Source: Mixia osmundae IAM 14324
Lineage: Eukaryota; Basidiomycota; Mixiomycetes; Mixiales; Mixiaceae
Assembly: GCF_000708205.1 (NCBI RefSeq)
Contig: NW_014575562.1
Location: 249,616-313,615 of the forward strand
Length of the DNA: 64,000 bases
Direction of reading: 5' to 3'
Shown here one piece after another: positions 1 through 11,479 of this stretch (the stretch's first letter is position 1; every line of letters starts with the position of its first letter). Below the pieces are notes generated by a model that was given only the letters and a program-made list of their open reading frames with translations, ran no database searches and was not told where the DNA came from. A program made the position numbers and the translations under genes.

Positions 1-2569
1 CGCGCGTTGAAATCAAGGGCGGGCAGGATCGAAGCGTCTCGTGCATAGCCATGCGGGCGAGAAAGGTAGATCGCTTCGACCGATCGACGCCTGAGATATT
101 GACCTGCCATTTCGCATGCCATACTCATGAATGTAGCGATGACCTGTGCGCCATCGTATCTGCCGTCGGCGCCGCCCGAAGCCGAATCATATTCGTTTGG
201 CGGGAACGTCACCCTGAGAGAAGGCAGACCAGTAAAGGGTCGTATGTCGCGTTCAATCGGGCATAGAGAACGTAGCTCGTGGCCATTGATGACCTCAAGC
301 TTCGGCTTTGCGATCGTTGCCTGGGTCAATCCGCAACTGACTTTGTAGCTCGTGACAGCCTGACCATATTGAAGCAATACGTCCATGATAGCGCCATCTG
401 CGTGCAGCACCGGCTGTTCCGGTCGTTGTTCGATTGTCTGCACTTTGCCAATTTGAAGCGTAAGGCCGACCTCCAACGGAGCCGTGCCGATGTGTTTGTC
501 CAGAGCAGCGTACGTATATCTCTGCACGTTGCGAATGTACGCCGGACGTACGAGCGTCTCGATCGATACACCTGAAGCATCAAGACGAGCGCTGAAAGTC
601 AAGACGGGCAATTTGCCATCTTTGGCTGCCTCTAGTGAATGAGCCTTGCTAACTCCTTCATCGAGCATGGCTCGGGCACTCTTGCCATGGGTGTAAATCG
701 TGCTCAACCGACGGATAGCATCTTTGGCAAGAGGATGGCCAAGCGGTAAAGTAGCTGTGGGATCGGCTATATGCACATGGATCCATTGAGTTGGCTTGCC
801 GTCCTCTGTAGGCTCACCAGGCTCTGTCGAGACTCCATCATCCAGCTCCTCCGCACCCGCATCGTCAATAACGAGCACACGCTGATCGCCGAAATCGTAT
901 CTGATTGGCTCGAGCAGGTCCCGAGCGAAGAGACCGTCCTCTTTGTAGAGATCGGGAGCGATCGACAGGTCTGTTGGCTTGGGAAGAGCTGGTAGGTCAG
1001 CATGCATCATCGACAGAAGCTCTTGTGAGGCGTGTTCCCAAGGCGCAAAAACAAACAGTGCTCTCAGCAATGTACGCAGATCTGACAGCGTAGATGCCAA
1101 ACTCGGGAGAGGCGATTGACCTGGCCAAGGTCGGATCTGGCGCAGCAACGACGAGAACAAGATTGGCTTCGAGTTCTCTTGCAGATATCTTCGCTGGACC
1201 GACGCTTCCTTCATGCAACGCAGTATACGCATCTCAGAGTCCGTCCACTTGCCAAGAGATCGCGCTCGGGAGTCCGCTGGCTTGTCGGGATCGTACCGTT
1301 GTGATTCAAAAGCCTCGACACACCGGCTCGCTTTGTCAACAAAGGCTTTGATGTCGGGATGATTGGACTCGACCATCGCTGCGATCATCATGGCATCCTC
1401 TTGGTATGCCGAATCGACGACAATATGCGTTTGCGAGCGTACGTGTTGGACCGGATCAAGCAAAACATGATCAACGTTCCGGCTAAGGTTGACGTGCACG
1501 GCGAGCGAAGTCTTATCATCGATGGACAGCTTATTGCCACTTCCGAGCTTTATCCAGCCCAGCGCTTGGTCAAGTTTGATCTGGTCATGCGCGTCTGCGA
1601 AGAGCGGCAATGCTGTGACACCCATTTGGTAGACGTCACGGACCGCACGAGAGCTATCGATGTCAAAGCGGCGAATGCGCTGTATTAGCTTGCGTGAAGC
1701 TGTGAGAGACGCCGCGATATCTACGTCGTAATCGCTCGTGGTTGGATCGAGGCCTCGTATCCACCATCCCATTGCCTCGAGGTTCTCCGCGTCAGGATCT
1801 TCAGGATCGGGGCTTATGCAAAGATCTTCATCCTCTTTGTACGCTGCAGCGACTAACGGATCAAGCGCAGCTTCCATGTCCTTGGCAAAGGGTTTGATGA
1901 TTGTCTCTATCAAGCGAAGATCTTTCTCGAACGCAGGCAGGACCCATGTGGCCGAAGAGATCGCAATCGGCTTTATCCTGCCCGTTCCCAGCAGCGCCAA
2001 GACCTGTGCTTGGGAGGGTACCGATAGGACGATGCATAATGTATATTCTCCCTGTCTGTCTGACTAGTCAGTACTGCGTGGCAGAAATTCTGCAAAGGAA
2101 CCAACGCAAAGGTAACGAGCAGATCGCCTGCTTGAAAGCGATAGGTAGAGGTCGGGTAGTGAGCCTGCCAGCTTAGCGAAGCCACAGGGAGGTCGACAGT
2201 GCGAGTGGCGGCATGAGTAGCAAGGGTCCTTGCTCGCGGCACATCGCCCCGAGTCGCATAGCGGTTTTGCCTCGTCTGAGCACTCTCTCCTTGGATTCGC
2301 TTTACGAGAGGCGCAAAGTCAAGATAGCGATGCCTATAAGGCTGTCTGAGATGCTTTGCGGGCTTGTCGTGGAGATGAGCGGCGCTTGCACGCCAGCCTT
2401 GGGCTTGGTATTTAGCAGTATGGCCTTGAAGAAAAGACGTCAGTGTGTCTAACGCTGCCTTGAGCTCAGGCGCCGGCAATGCGTCCGGATGTCTTGAAGT
2501 CGATGCTTTCGGGCGACCAGCCTCCGATGCAGCTTTAGCCGCCTCGCAGCAACGGCAGCTCAAACGCAT
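1..2569 (-). CDS. DSS1: Mitochondrial-type RNB exoribonuclease (Dss1/cyt-4-like), 3' end cut by window edge
   Basis: The reading frame stays open to base 1, so the C-terminus lies outside the window. The catalytic RNB domain is recognised by IDDAGAEELDDGVS, whose clustered acidic residues bind the catalytic metals, followed by WIHVHIADPT; both are typical of Dss1/cyt-4 and other RNase II relatives. This family supplies the 3'-5' exonuclease of the fungal mitochondrial degradosome, working with the Suv3 helicase. A 71-nt GT-AG intron at 2074-2004 joins a basic, Cys-rich N-terminal exon (CRCC near the start) to the body in phase 0. The chosen start is the first Met; the same frame is open about 70 nt further upstream without a Met, so an additional 5' exon is possible. 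The class is well supported; assignment to Dss1 rather than another RNB protein is inference. Confidence 0.8.
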
Positions 2570-3277
2570 CTCGACAAGTGCAAGAGAGGCCGCAGGCGAT
2601 CGATAAAACCAAATATCGCGACTGGCCGGCGGCGTACGCGGCGTGAGCGCTTGACGGTTCTGCCCACCGTCAGATCAACTGGCATCCACCCTCTGCTCAC
2701 AAAAATCAAGCGAACTCTATATGGGACATGCATCAATTACTTCTAGCTGGAAGAATGCCCAACGAAGCCGAGAGTGACAAGTGTGTCAATCGATATCGTG
2801 CAAGCCTTTTTGGCTTCACGTCCAGAGTATTCAGCTCGATCACTCCAACGAACGGTGCGATTGATACCTTGTGGAAACGCTCTCCGACATTCTGGCGTTG
2901 TCGAGCAAGATCGTTTAGCTGAACTCGAAGTATGCTCGACTTTGCCTGTCCCAATATTGAATGTGGCCACAAAGGTGCCATCCTACCATCAGATTGTGCT
3001 CAGCGGGCCTATCGAGCACTTCGAGTGTTTGTACGTGCCATGATACAGCAGCGCTGTGCCTGTGGTGTCCATTCGACTTCGTTGCCTGCCCACCAAAAGG
3101 GACGATCAGTGCGACATCCGGCCCTCGCGCCTCACGAACCCCGGGAGCTTGTCCAGACTATATCTGCGGGCACGACTCTACCCGAATGATGACCTGAGAC
3201 CGGGCCAAAGATGCCAGAGATGTATCGTTCTTCGGAGGTCTGCGAATCCAAGTCAGCCGATAACCGAACAAAAGAAT
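2570..3277. other. Stretch without a supported gene
   Basis: Short open frames occur on both strands but none shows a recognisable domain, a signal peptide or a consistent splice path. It probably contains the 5' flank of the RNB nuclease gene and the 3' flank of the next minus-strand gene. Confidence 0.4.
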
Positions 3278-4440
3278 TCAGCTTACAGCAACAGTCTGGC
3301 CGGTAGCGATTGTGTGCTTTACCGTAAAGACCTTCTCATCGAATGAGACGTATCCTATACCCTCACAGTGCGCCTCAACACTTGCTGTCCAACCGTGCGT
3401 CGTCAGCGTCCCTTCCAGACCAAGAGGGCAACGTACCTCGCATCGTCCATACCTTTGTCGGCGAGGCGCCAATCTGAAGCATCAACCAGCATACTACCCA
3501 TATGGTGCCCACGAGTGACATTGCTGTGCGATTGACAAGGCAGAGAGGCTCTCAGATCAGGAAGACGACCGGAAAAGCCAAGCCGTCACACCTCGAAACC
3601 CCAGCAACAATCGTCAGGATCTGATCGAAGCATACAGGAGTCATCATCCGCGTTATTGTTTTGACTTGATCTGCTCCCACGCCGATTCACGACAGTACTG
3701 CAAGTGCTCAGCCGTGTGGTCAAAGCCCAAACATAGCTCGGCGTATAACCGTTCTTGCAGCTATGGCAGACCAGTGACGCCATCGACAACGAGCGTGTCT
3801 GACGAGCTGTCCGCGTAGCACCCTATGCTGCAGCAGACCAAGAGATTGTAGATTCATAAATGGGATGCAGTCTGGAGCAATCAGCGGACCAATGCGAACA
3901 AGTCCTGATCGACTAAGTCATGCCATGGGGAATAAGCTATACTCGCCGAATTTCAGAGCAATGTCGTAGCTTGCTCTCTGATCTTTCAGTCAGCGAGGAT
4001 GGACTGCAGGTAGAGGTATTCACCGCTGTGCAGCTACGGCGCGATTCATCATCCCAGTCCACGTGGGTTTCCGGACTGTCGACGAGTGTGATCGTGCCAG
4101 GCAGTATCTCTGCGCCGCTTGGTACTGTCACAGCAGGATCGAAGCTGTATGTTCAGAAATCCGTATCGGCTTCCTGCCAGTGTGTGGGCATGGTACTGGT
4201 GAGGCAAGTCTCACATAGTGAATCGCCGGGCCATTATAGCTTAAGCGGAGAAGATTATCCTCAAAAACGATTCTGCCAGTATGGGAACAGTCCACTGTGA
4301 CAGGTACTGCGGCATTGCGTGCTCAGCAAGGGCTTCCGCTGTACTACAAACGCATCACTCAAGGTCCAGAGCGTGTCAACGGCGCAGGTCGTGACAGCGA
4401 CCTGCAAGGATACGAACACGATAGCTTTGACAAACAGCAT
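3278..4440 (-). CDS. Putative multi-exon secreted cysteine-containing protein
   Basis: A Met at 4440 opens a classical signal peptide: MLFVKAIVFVSLQVAVTTCA, then VDTLW. Downstream on the same strand, in changing frames separated by plausible short introns, lie protein-like segments: one with LRLSYNGPAIHYVRLAS, one with VTVPSGAEILPGTITLVD, one with CHSCKNGYTPSYVWAL, and a last one with CPLGLEGTLTTHGW ending in GQTVAVS and a stop. One possible 52-nt intron separates the first two segments. I do not recognise the family and could not find a fully phase-consistent exon chain, so this may be one gene, two short genes or a decayed gene. Secretion is inferred from the N-terminus only. Confidence 0.35.
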
Positions 4441-4801
4441 GCTGTCCCCATGGCCAAAGATATGACAATTGTAATCGAATGAAGATGCCCCAGAGACAAC
4501 ATGCAAGAGACAACCCTGACGCGCCCGAATGCGCTGATAGGCTCACAATCTCATTGTCATTAAATGCTCGACACTCGATTGCGTGCACGCATCGCCGAAT
4601 CCAAACGAATCGCAATCACAGCCGCAACGAAAGTGGTACAAAATTTAATCCGCGTCACGTCAGGATATTCCTAATGATCTCCACCTTGGCCTCCCTGATA
4701 TCGCAGTAGCCCGCCTCTGCTTCCTGTCAGCACTGACGTGATCTCTCTGCGCAAGGTACTCGCCCTGCATGCCTCGACAATCTGCATAGATCTCCCAGTC
4801 G

Positions 4802-5284
4802 GTGTGGCAACGTCTACCGCTCCTATTGCATCAGCACAGATTAGCCAGTGATGCCAGTATGCACCTCTCTAGCCAGGTTGCACTGTGGACAGTCTGCAGA
4901 GTACCAAGCGACAAGCCAACGTGGATTTTTGCCGTCTGCAACCCAATGAGCTTCGTTCGGATTACTCTTGGGCGGCGAACGAATTCGCCGCAGCAAGCAG
5001 CAGCTGTGTAGCTCCATCCATGCCGATCTTCGTTCCTGATCGAGGCTGTGAGTTCCATGGAGAGCATATCGCCTCTTGGTGTCGAATCTCGCGAGATCTG
5101 CCGCGCTGTGAGCGTACTGTCCATTTGTGTCTGCACCCTGCTTAGCGGAACCGGAAGTATAGCGTGGGCGGCGCACGATGGTGAGTTCATCGTCTTGCCA
5201 ATCTACTTTGATCGCTCGTGGCTCGTAAACAACGGCATCGGCTCCGGGAACGCTATTCGAACAGTTTGCGATTATTTCGGCTGA
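4802..5284. other. Unresolved overlapping ORFs, possible small secreted protein
   Basis: The plus strand carries a short frame starting near 5051 whose hydrophobic run AVSVLSICVCTLLSGTGSIA resembles a signal peptide and which ends ...VCDYFG. The minus strand carries a competing 119-codon frame (start 5190) without a recognisable motif. Neither can be preferred from sequence alone. No domain is recognised. Confidence 0.2.
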
Positions 5285-5479
5285 AGTGACTCGTCAGCCA
5301 AACGCAACGAGCAATCGTAGCGCCTAGCTCTTGATGACCCAAATGTGGCGATTGGGAACTCGCCATGCGAGTGCACTCGACGCTAATAGAAGGGTGAAAA
5401 GAGGGAAGGTCAGCATGACAGCGGGCAGAGGCGCGAATTGGCGACGCGGCTTTGCAAAGTGTACAACAGAGGGGGCGAA

Positions 5480-6828
5480 TTACTCGTCTTTCTTCACTAT
5501 GCTCTCCTCGAGCTCGTCGGCTATCACGACATCCTCCTGATCCTCCCGGGTATCTTTGAGCTCCTTGAGGATCAAGAGTCGATAGAGCAGTCGCCAGATG
5601 AGGAAGTACCAGAATAGATTGACGACCTGTAGCAGGGCAATGGGTGTGAAGACTTGATACTTCATCCATGGAGCAAGCCATGCGCCAGTATCCGCATTGA
5701 AGAAGACCTGCGATTCTTGCGGTACGAGGCGGTCATAGTCGAACCAAACGCTGTACAGGATTCGGAGGTTCTCGTAGTGGCGGAAGTAGGTCCAAACGCC
5801 AATGAAGATAACAAAGACGACTTCGCTGATTTTTTCAGTCTTTTTGTGATAGTTGAGCATCTTTGCCGCAGCGAGAAACACCTGCTCCGGCTTTCAGCGA
5901 GCGCAAGAAGAGGCGCCGCCGAGACTGCACGCACCTCTGGCACATCCATCGACACAAAAACGGCAACGCCGATGTAGGTCAGATTAATCAAACCAGACCA
6001 GAAAACGAGCCATAGAGTTACGGCATCTGTCCAAAGCGTCAGGGTTGATGAAGAAAAGAGGTCTGGCCATGACTGACGATGAATACAGAGCTCTAAGAAA
6101 TCTGTGCGAGGTGCCTCTATGCGTAAGATGAGAACGAGCATCTGACAGAGCCAGTATGAAAACTGGAGCAAATAGTACAGCTTGAGTTGCGGCAGTAGTT
6201 GCCAATGTGGGTAGCCTTTCCAGAACGCATCCGTTCGATACCACCATACCGGCAGGTCTTTGTAGACCACCAACCCAAAGACGGAGAATATGCCGTGATA
6301 GATGATGGCATAGCCTTGCTCGGTAAATCTATCGCGCTTGCGTCCTTTGAGTCCTGACCAGACCGCGAGCGGTTGGAGGAATTTCTGCACAAGCATTGCG
6401 CGTAGGAAAGCAAAGACGATGATGTGGAACCCGATAAAGTAGAGGTCATCGTAACCTTTCTGAAAGTACCGCGTGCCTTGTACAGTCGACAGGAATGTCT
6501 TTGAGGACAGGAGCGAGCTCGAAAGAGGCACGGGATGGGAGATCATCACAAAGCGAGAGAATGGGTTGTTCGCGACTCTGGCGATGAAGCACGCTAGCCA
6601 GGCAAGGTAGATCGTGCCGATGATCTTGCCCGAGGAAGCAGGGTGACGCATGAAGCTGAGCGAGTAGACATCGCGTAGCAATCCTTGAGATGGTCGCAAG
6701 TAGGATGCAAGTGGCTGACCATCTGAACATCCGGCCAATCAGCCCATGTGTACTTCTGACGGGCACCACCACGTGCTTGGCTTGCTCTGATCGGCCGCGG
6801 GCTTGGGTTTGCGCTTGTCGGGCGCCAT
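5480..6828 (-). CDS. LAG1: Sphingosine N-acyltransferase (ceramide synthase), TLC domain
   Basis: Multi-pass ER enzyme that joins a fatty acyl-CoA to a sphingoid base to form (dihydro)ceramide. The TLC domain is clear: KGYDDLYFIGFHIIVFAFLR, YHGIFSVFGLVVYKDLPVWW, and FLAAAKMLNYHKKTEKISEV near the end. After splicing, the Lag motif reads ELCIHHAVTLWLVFW; the codon of the second catalytic His is split by the 51-nt intron 6077-6027. Other introns: 6753-6715 (39 nt) and 5934-5882 (53 nt). The tail is acidic and charged (KDTREDQEDVV), as in yeast Lag1/Lac1. The start MAPDKRKPKP gives a short basic N-terminus; the frame is open upstream to about 7224, so a longer N-terminus cannot be excluded. Confidence 0.9.
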
Positions 6829-7310
6829 GATGACCGGTCGGAGCACGGCCTTCCGCTGGCTTGGTACAACCACGACGCGCGTCGGTGTGAGTGAGTGATT
6901 GATCGGTTTGGCTGATTTGTTGACGACACTGTTGTGGTCAGACGACGCTGACAGGCCAGGTGGGCTCTCTGTACGACAGCTTGCAGACAGTGTGAAGTTC
7001 GACAGCGAGTCATAGGAGCGTCTGCGGCCTTGGCAACGAGCTCGCGACACGGTGACAAGCGTCGCATTAGCGGACCGAGCACGAGCCTCCCATCGAGCTC
7101 GCAAGGTCTGTCCGGAGCAGCCCGACAAGTCGCACTCCGTCCCATCGAGCTCCATTGAGATCCAACAAGCTCGATCCATCCTTCTGCTGCTGACTTGACG
7201 AGCCCTGCATTGGATCTCGGGCAAATATGGCAGTGCATTGCCAGCCTAGCAACTGAGCACCGCCCTTTCTGCCGGAGTATCGACCAGCTTGAGCCAGCTC
7301 GTCAGCCGAG

Positions 7311-8844
7311 ATGGACAGACACAGTCCGTCTGACGTCAGGACGCCTTGGCAGCCTGCTGTGTCGCCGACAAAGTCGGAGAAAGAACGAAACAGGCGAGCA
7401 CCGCTGCTCAGGTCGGCTTCAACGTCGAGCGTGCACAAGGCGAGGAGAGCTCAATGTCATGGCACGCAAGACGATGGCAGGATACTCCCTCGTTCGCCCG
7501 GCTTCGGCTCTCGTCACACGCTTGCGCAAAGACGACTCGACCTGGCTCACACGAGCAGTGAAAGCTTCAATTCTCCACCGCTCACGGCCAACTCGTCATC
7601 TAGCAACACGCCTGCGGGCTCGAAATCTCCCAATGCGTTCTCTGCCGTCAGGCTAGAGAGGATGCCAATGTCGCCCGCTCTGTCGCCTCGACTCAGCCGA
7701 GAACACACCTGGCCGAACACAACACCGGCCAGTATGAGCCAGTCATCGTCCGGCGAACTGTCAGCTTCGACATCGGCATCAAGTTCACAAACGACTTCGC
7801 CCGTCCTGTCGCCTTTCTCGCTCTCATTGTGTCTCACGCCACATACTTCAGGATTTCTCGGCAGTGGCTTGCCCAGTCCATCCTTGCAGCGATCCCAACT
7901 AGACCTCTTGCCCATGTCCGAAGAGGAGGACGAGGATGCGGCAGAGTTCGATCGACATGTCGCTACCTCATCACCCCTTGCTCGCATCGGCTCAGGAAGC
8001 AGAGATCGTAGAAAGAGTCCACTTGCAATCTCGACTGCTACCTTCAACACACAATTGGACGAAGAGCCCGAGGAATCCAGACTCAGCAGAGCGATGAGAG
8101 ATCTCTGGAGCTCAGACACGCTCTCGTCCTCTTCGCTCTTCACAGGTGCTTACGATCCTGCTCGATCGATGCCCCACGACGACGCATCTGGCATGAAGCG
8201 ACTGCTCAAAGCAGATGGTCTCGTCGTGGCCGAACCCAAGTCGCGCAAACCGCAAAGAGACGCACTGGCTATCCATCCGGACTCTGTTCTTCTGCGAGAT
8301 GATTTCTCGTTCAATCAGAACATGAGCACGGAGGAAGAGCTCTACGATGAGGAAATGGACGAAGGCGACGAAGAAGGAGAATACCTGACGCCGCTCCAAG
8401 CGCCATCATACCCGAGTCATGCTTCCAGACAGCCCGGAAGACCTTCGCTTAAGCGAGGCAGCTTCTCTGGTAGCAACGGCACCTCATCGCGCTCCCTCTC
8501 GCCTGCATCTAGCTCGACTTCTCTGTCGAATGTCAGGTTTGGCGAAGAACCTCAAGTGAGCGTAGTAGACACTTGGGCTGCAGTAGACTATCCAGGCAGG
8601 CAAGTCGTACCCATCACACCCCCCGAACATGAGCTCATATGACGTGAGCAGACGAGGCAATCCTCCAATTACCAAGCTGTCCTTTAGAGACGTGATGGAA
8701 GTCAGGGAGATCAAGACATCTCTAGGCATCTATCAGGCGCCACCGGCCTCACCACGTACGACGTCGACGGGCTCTCAACTCGTACCAGATGGTCAGATCG
8801 GGCAAGCCTCGTTCAACATCAGCACACGATCATCAACATCATGA
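7311..8844 (+). CDS. Ser-rich disordered fungal protein with conserved C-terminal motif
   Basis: About 475 residues, mostly low-complexity Ser/Thr/Pro with acidic patches (SEEEDEDAAEFD, EELYDEEMDEGDEEGEY). A 40-nt GT-AG intron at 8556-8595 restores a C-terminal block: VRFGEEPQ, then YDVSRRGNPPITKLSFRDVM and EVREIKTSLGIY. This arrangement of an RVxF-like basic start, a YDxxRRGxPP stretch and a KLS..DVxEVREIK helix resembles the C-terminus of a group of uncharacterised fungal proteins, from memory only. The RVxF-like VRF could be a protein phosphatase 1 docking site, but that is speculation. The N-terminal 60 residues are uncertain, and an intron there is possible. Confidence 0.65.
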
Positions 8845-9147
8845 CAGACTCGATTACCCCCTTAGTCGCAAAACCTCACTTCATCCGTCCTAGCGCGCAA
8901 TACCCCTCGCTCTCGCAGAAGCCTACACTTACGATCCTCAACTCATGCAAGAGAGCATCGTTGTGACTAATCCTCATGTGTATACCTTCTCCGTCACCAG
9001 TACCAGTAGATGTACCGCCAGCAGGCTGGTAATGCATGGACTACCTACCCAGTTCAGCTCGATGAAACGGCTTGAAACTTGCAATGCATCCAGCATGCCT
9101 TTTCATGAACTCTTAACGCGTGTAGCCTAAGCTTCACTTGATCCTGC

Positions 9148-11229
9148 TTATACTGACAAGCCCGCTGCAGCATCGCCGCGAGCTCGAATGGCTGCTTCTC
9201 TGCTTTCTTTAGCTCGATGTCGGATTTCCGCATGCAGCACCATCGAAACGATCTCTTTGGCATCGTATTCGGTCAAGAGGAAGCTATGAATTTCGACAAG
9301 AGTGTCATAGACGCCTGAGTCTGAGATGAAGCGACCGCGAAGAGCCTTCATGGTCTGGATGAGCTTTTCGATCTGCTCTCGTACAGTCGAGGGCTGGCAG
9401 TTCAGGCCTTCGTTGGTAGCAAAAATTTGAGGCCAGACAAATTCGAAAGCGTCTGTTAGATCGAGTTCATCGTAGTAGCTGCTGAGAGCTCTTCGTAGTG
9501 ATGCCTTGTCAGCAGCGTGCAAGACAGGTTCGACAATGCTCTTGACGCTGAGCGTACCATCACTGAGAAGCTGTGCGGCACGTTCTTAAGTCTGTAAGAT
9601 CTCCTGCGGTTGCTTGCTTGCAACGAATACTTTTTGTGCCTGGAGTACGGTCTCCCGAAAGCTCTTGTCGATCCGAAGGACTTCTTTGACAGCGTGGATC
9701 GTCACGTTAGGTCTCATGGCGAGCTTGACAAACTGCCTGCGAATCGGATGATCTGCATCGTGATCAAGCATTCGCTCTTCGAGGCTCAGGATTGCAGCTT
9801 CAGTAATTTGAGGAAGCTTCATTTTGGCAATCCCTCGCGAGGAACTTTTTCGCGACAGTCGCTTGTAGGCCTTTGATCTGAGCTTCGGAGTAGACTTTGA
9901 CCGCTCTGTCGTGGCTATCTGATGCTTTACTGAGCGTGCACACTTCTCGCAAGAACGGAAGCTGGTCGACCTGAGCTATTGGCCATGTTGCTTTGACGAG
10001 ATACTTGGTCGTCCTTGTGTGATGACTACAGATCTCCAAACGGTATCAGCATCATAAATGGCTACTGATGTACAGACTTCCTGGCATGCAGAACGGCTCG
10101 CCATCTTTGAAGTCGAAAGGGAAACCTTCAGCCAGTGACGAGGGTTTCGGGAGCGCTTGCAAACAATGCATCTATTTTTGTATGCAAAAAGGGCAGTAGC
10201 ACGCCAGGTAGACAGCTTGGTCAATTGAGTTGTGTATGCCGAGACACCTCGGCCAGCAGGACGACAACCGTATCTAGCAGCTCGAGCCTTCCATGCCAAT
10301 GAATCCGAGTAGAGGGCCTGTCGCCACGATCGAGAGACTCTTTCGAGCGATAGAAGATCGCAAATGCGCGAATCGTATGAGACATACGATGCGATGAGTC
10401 TCTTGATCTCAAGAGGCAAGTCTTTGTCGACGTTTGACTTGCTTGGCGGCGTTTCTCTCGTGACTTTCTCAACGACGTAAGAGATCAGGCGACCGAGTAA
10501 GGCACCTTTGTTGCCATTCGCAGGCAATCCGCGCGTTTTGAGCTCGGCTTTGAGATCTGCCGAGGTAGCCTTGTCGAGCTCTTCGATGCGCAATACCGTG
10601 AGAATATCGGTTTCGGCGGGGGCCAGGCCGCGAGCAGCTTGAGCATCATCAGTCATCTGGAGCTTTGCGGTAAGCACACGGTTCGTTTTGGCTGGTCCTG
10701 TGGCAACTTCTTGCTGGTCTGGTCCAATAGTCTCTGCATGAGCGACAAGAGCGTCGTGGAGCCCGAGAGTCTTAGCTAAATCGGATACGGCCTGCTTGGC
10801 CTCTATATCGATCAAACTAGCGATATAATCCATCTTACCAGCTCGGGCAATGAGCTCTTCGATGGGTAGACTTTCGATAGCTTCGGCATCGGCGGCAAAC
10901 GACTTCATGTCGGTGCCTGAGACTTCTTCTTTGCGGCGCAATGCTTCGATATGGCGCATCAGACGTGATTGGCATTGCCAGAACCGGCCGGCAGCGGAGA
11001 GTTCAGCTTGCTTGAGAAGTGCTTTGACGTGAAAATCAGACAGGCCACGAACAGTGTCCGCCGTAGTTGGCATGGGAGGCACGGGCTTATTGCGCTCAGC
11101 AGCACGAGCCTGAGTACGTCCATACGTAGACCCGCGGCGATAGTGCCACTCAAGGCTCGTCATCTCGTCTTCATCGCCGCTAGGGGACCAGTTGTCCTCC
11201 TCATTATCGAAGTCATCAAAGGGGACCAT
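9148..11229 (-). CDS. SAP-domain plus F-box protein, copy 1 of a local family (possible frameshift)
   Basis: Begins MVPFDDFDNEEDNW, then a helical region, a SAP motif (LKAELKTRGLPANGNKGALL) and directly an F-box-like block (DLPLEIKRLIASYVSYDSR, DLLSLERVSRSWRQALYSD). SAP domains bind DNA or RNA; F-boxes recruit Skp1 to SCF ubiquitin ligases, so a chromatin-linked ubiquitin adaptor is a reasonable guess. The same order occurs at 19862-21829 and, broken, at 22896-24060. The C-terminal helical part is spliced: candidate introns are near 10067-10025, about 9869-9830 (40 nt) and 9630-9571 (60 nt, which removes an in-frame stop). After CIVCKRSRN the expected block GFPFDFKDGEPFCMP lies in another frame, so this copy has either a frameshift near 10140 or an intron I did not see. 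Confidence 0.7.
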
Positions 11230-11479
11230 TCTGGCTTGCCAGCCGATAGAGTGAAACTGCCACACCGAAACCGAACGACTTAGTGCAGGTCTGACAATGC
11301 ATGGTCGATGAAAGGGCCACCGGATAGGGCTCGGAGGGGAGTTCGCTCGGCTTGATGGGACCGCGCAGATTTTGTGTCTTATTATGCGCGCGACTTCGCT
11401 TGCTTGCCACAAGACGAGATGCATAACAACAGTGCACTGCGCACGTAACGCTACGTATCGCAGACTGATATACGACCGG

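Noticed and set aside
7195-7656. 153-codon frame overlapping the disordered protein gene
   Set aside because: Arg-rich out-of-frame shadow of the Ser-rich frame.
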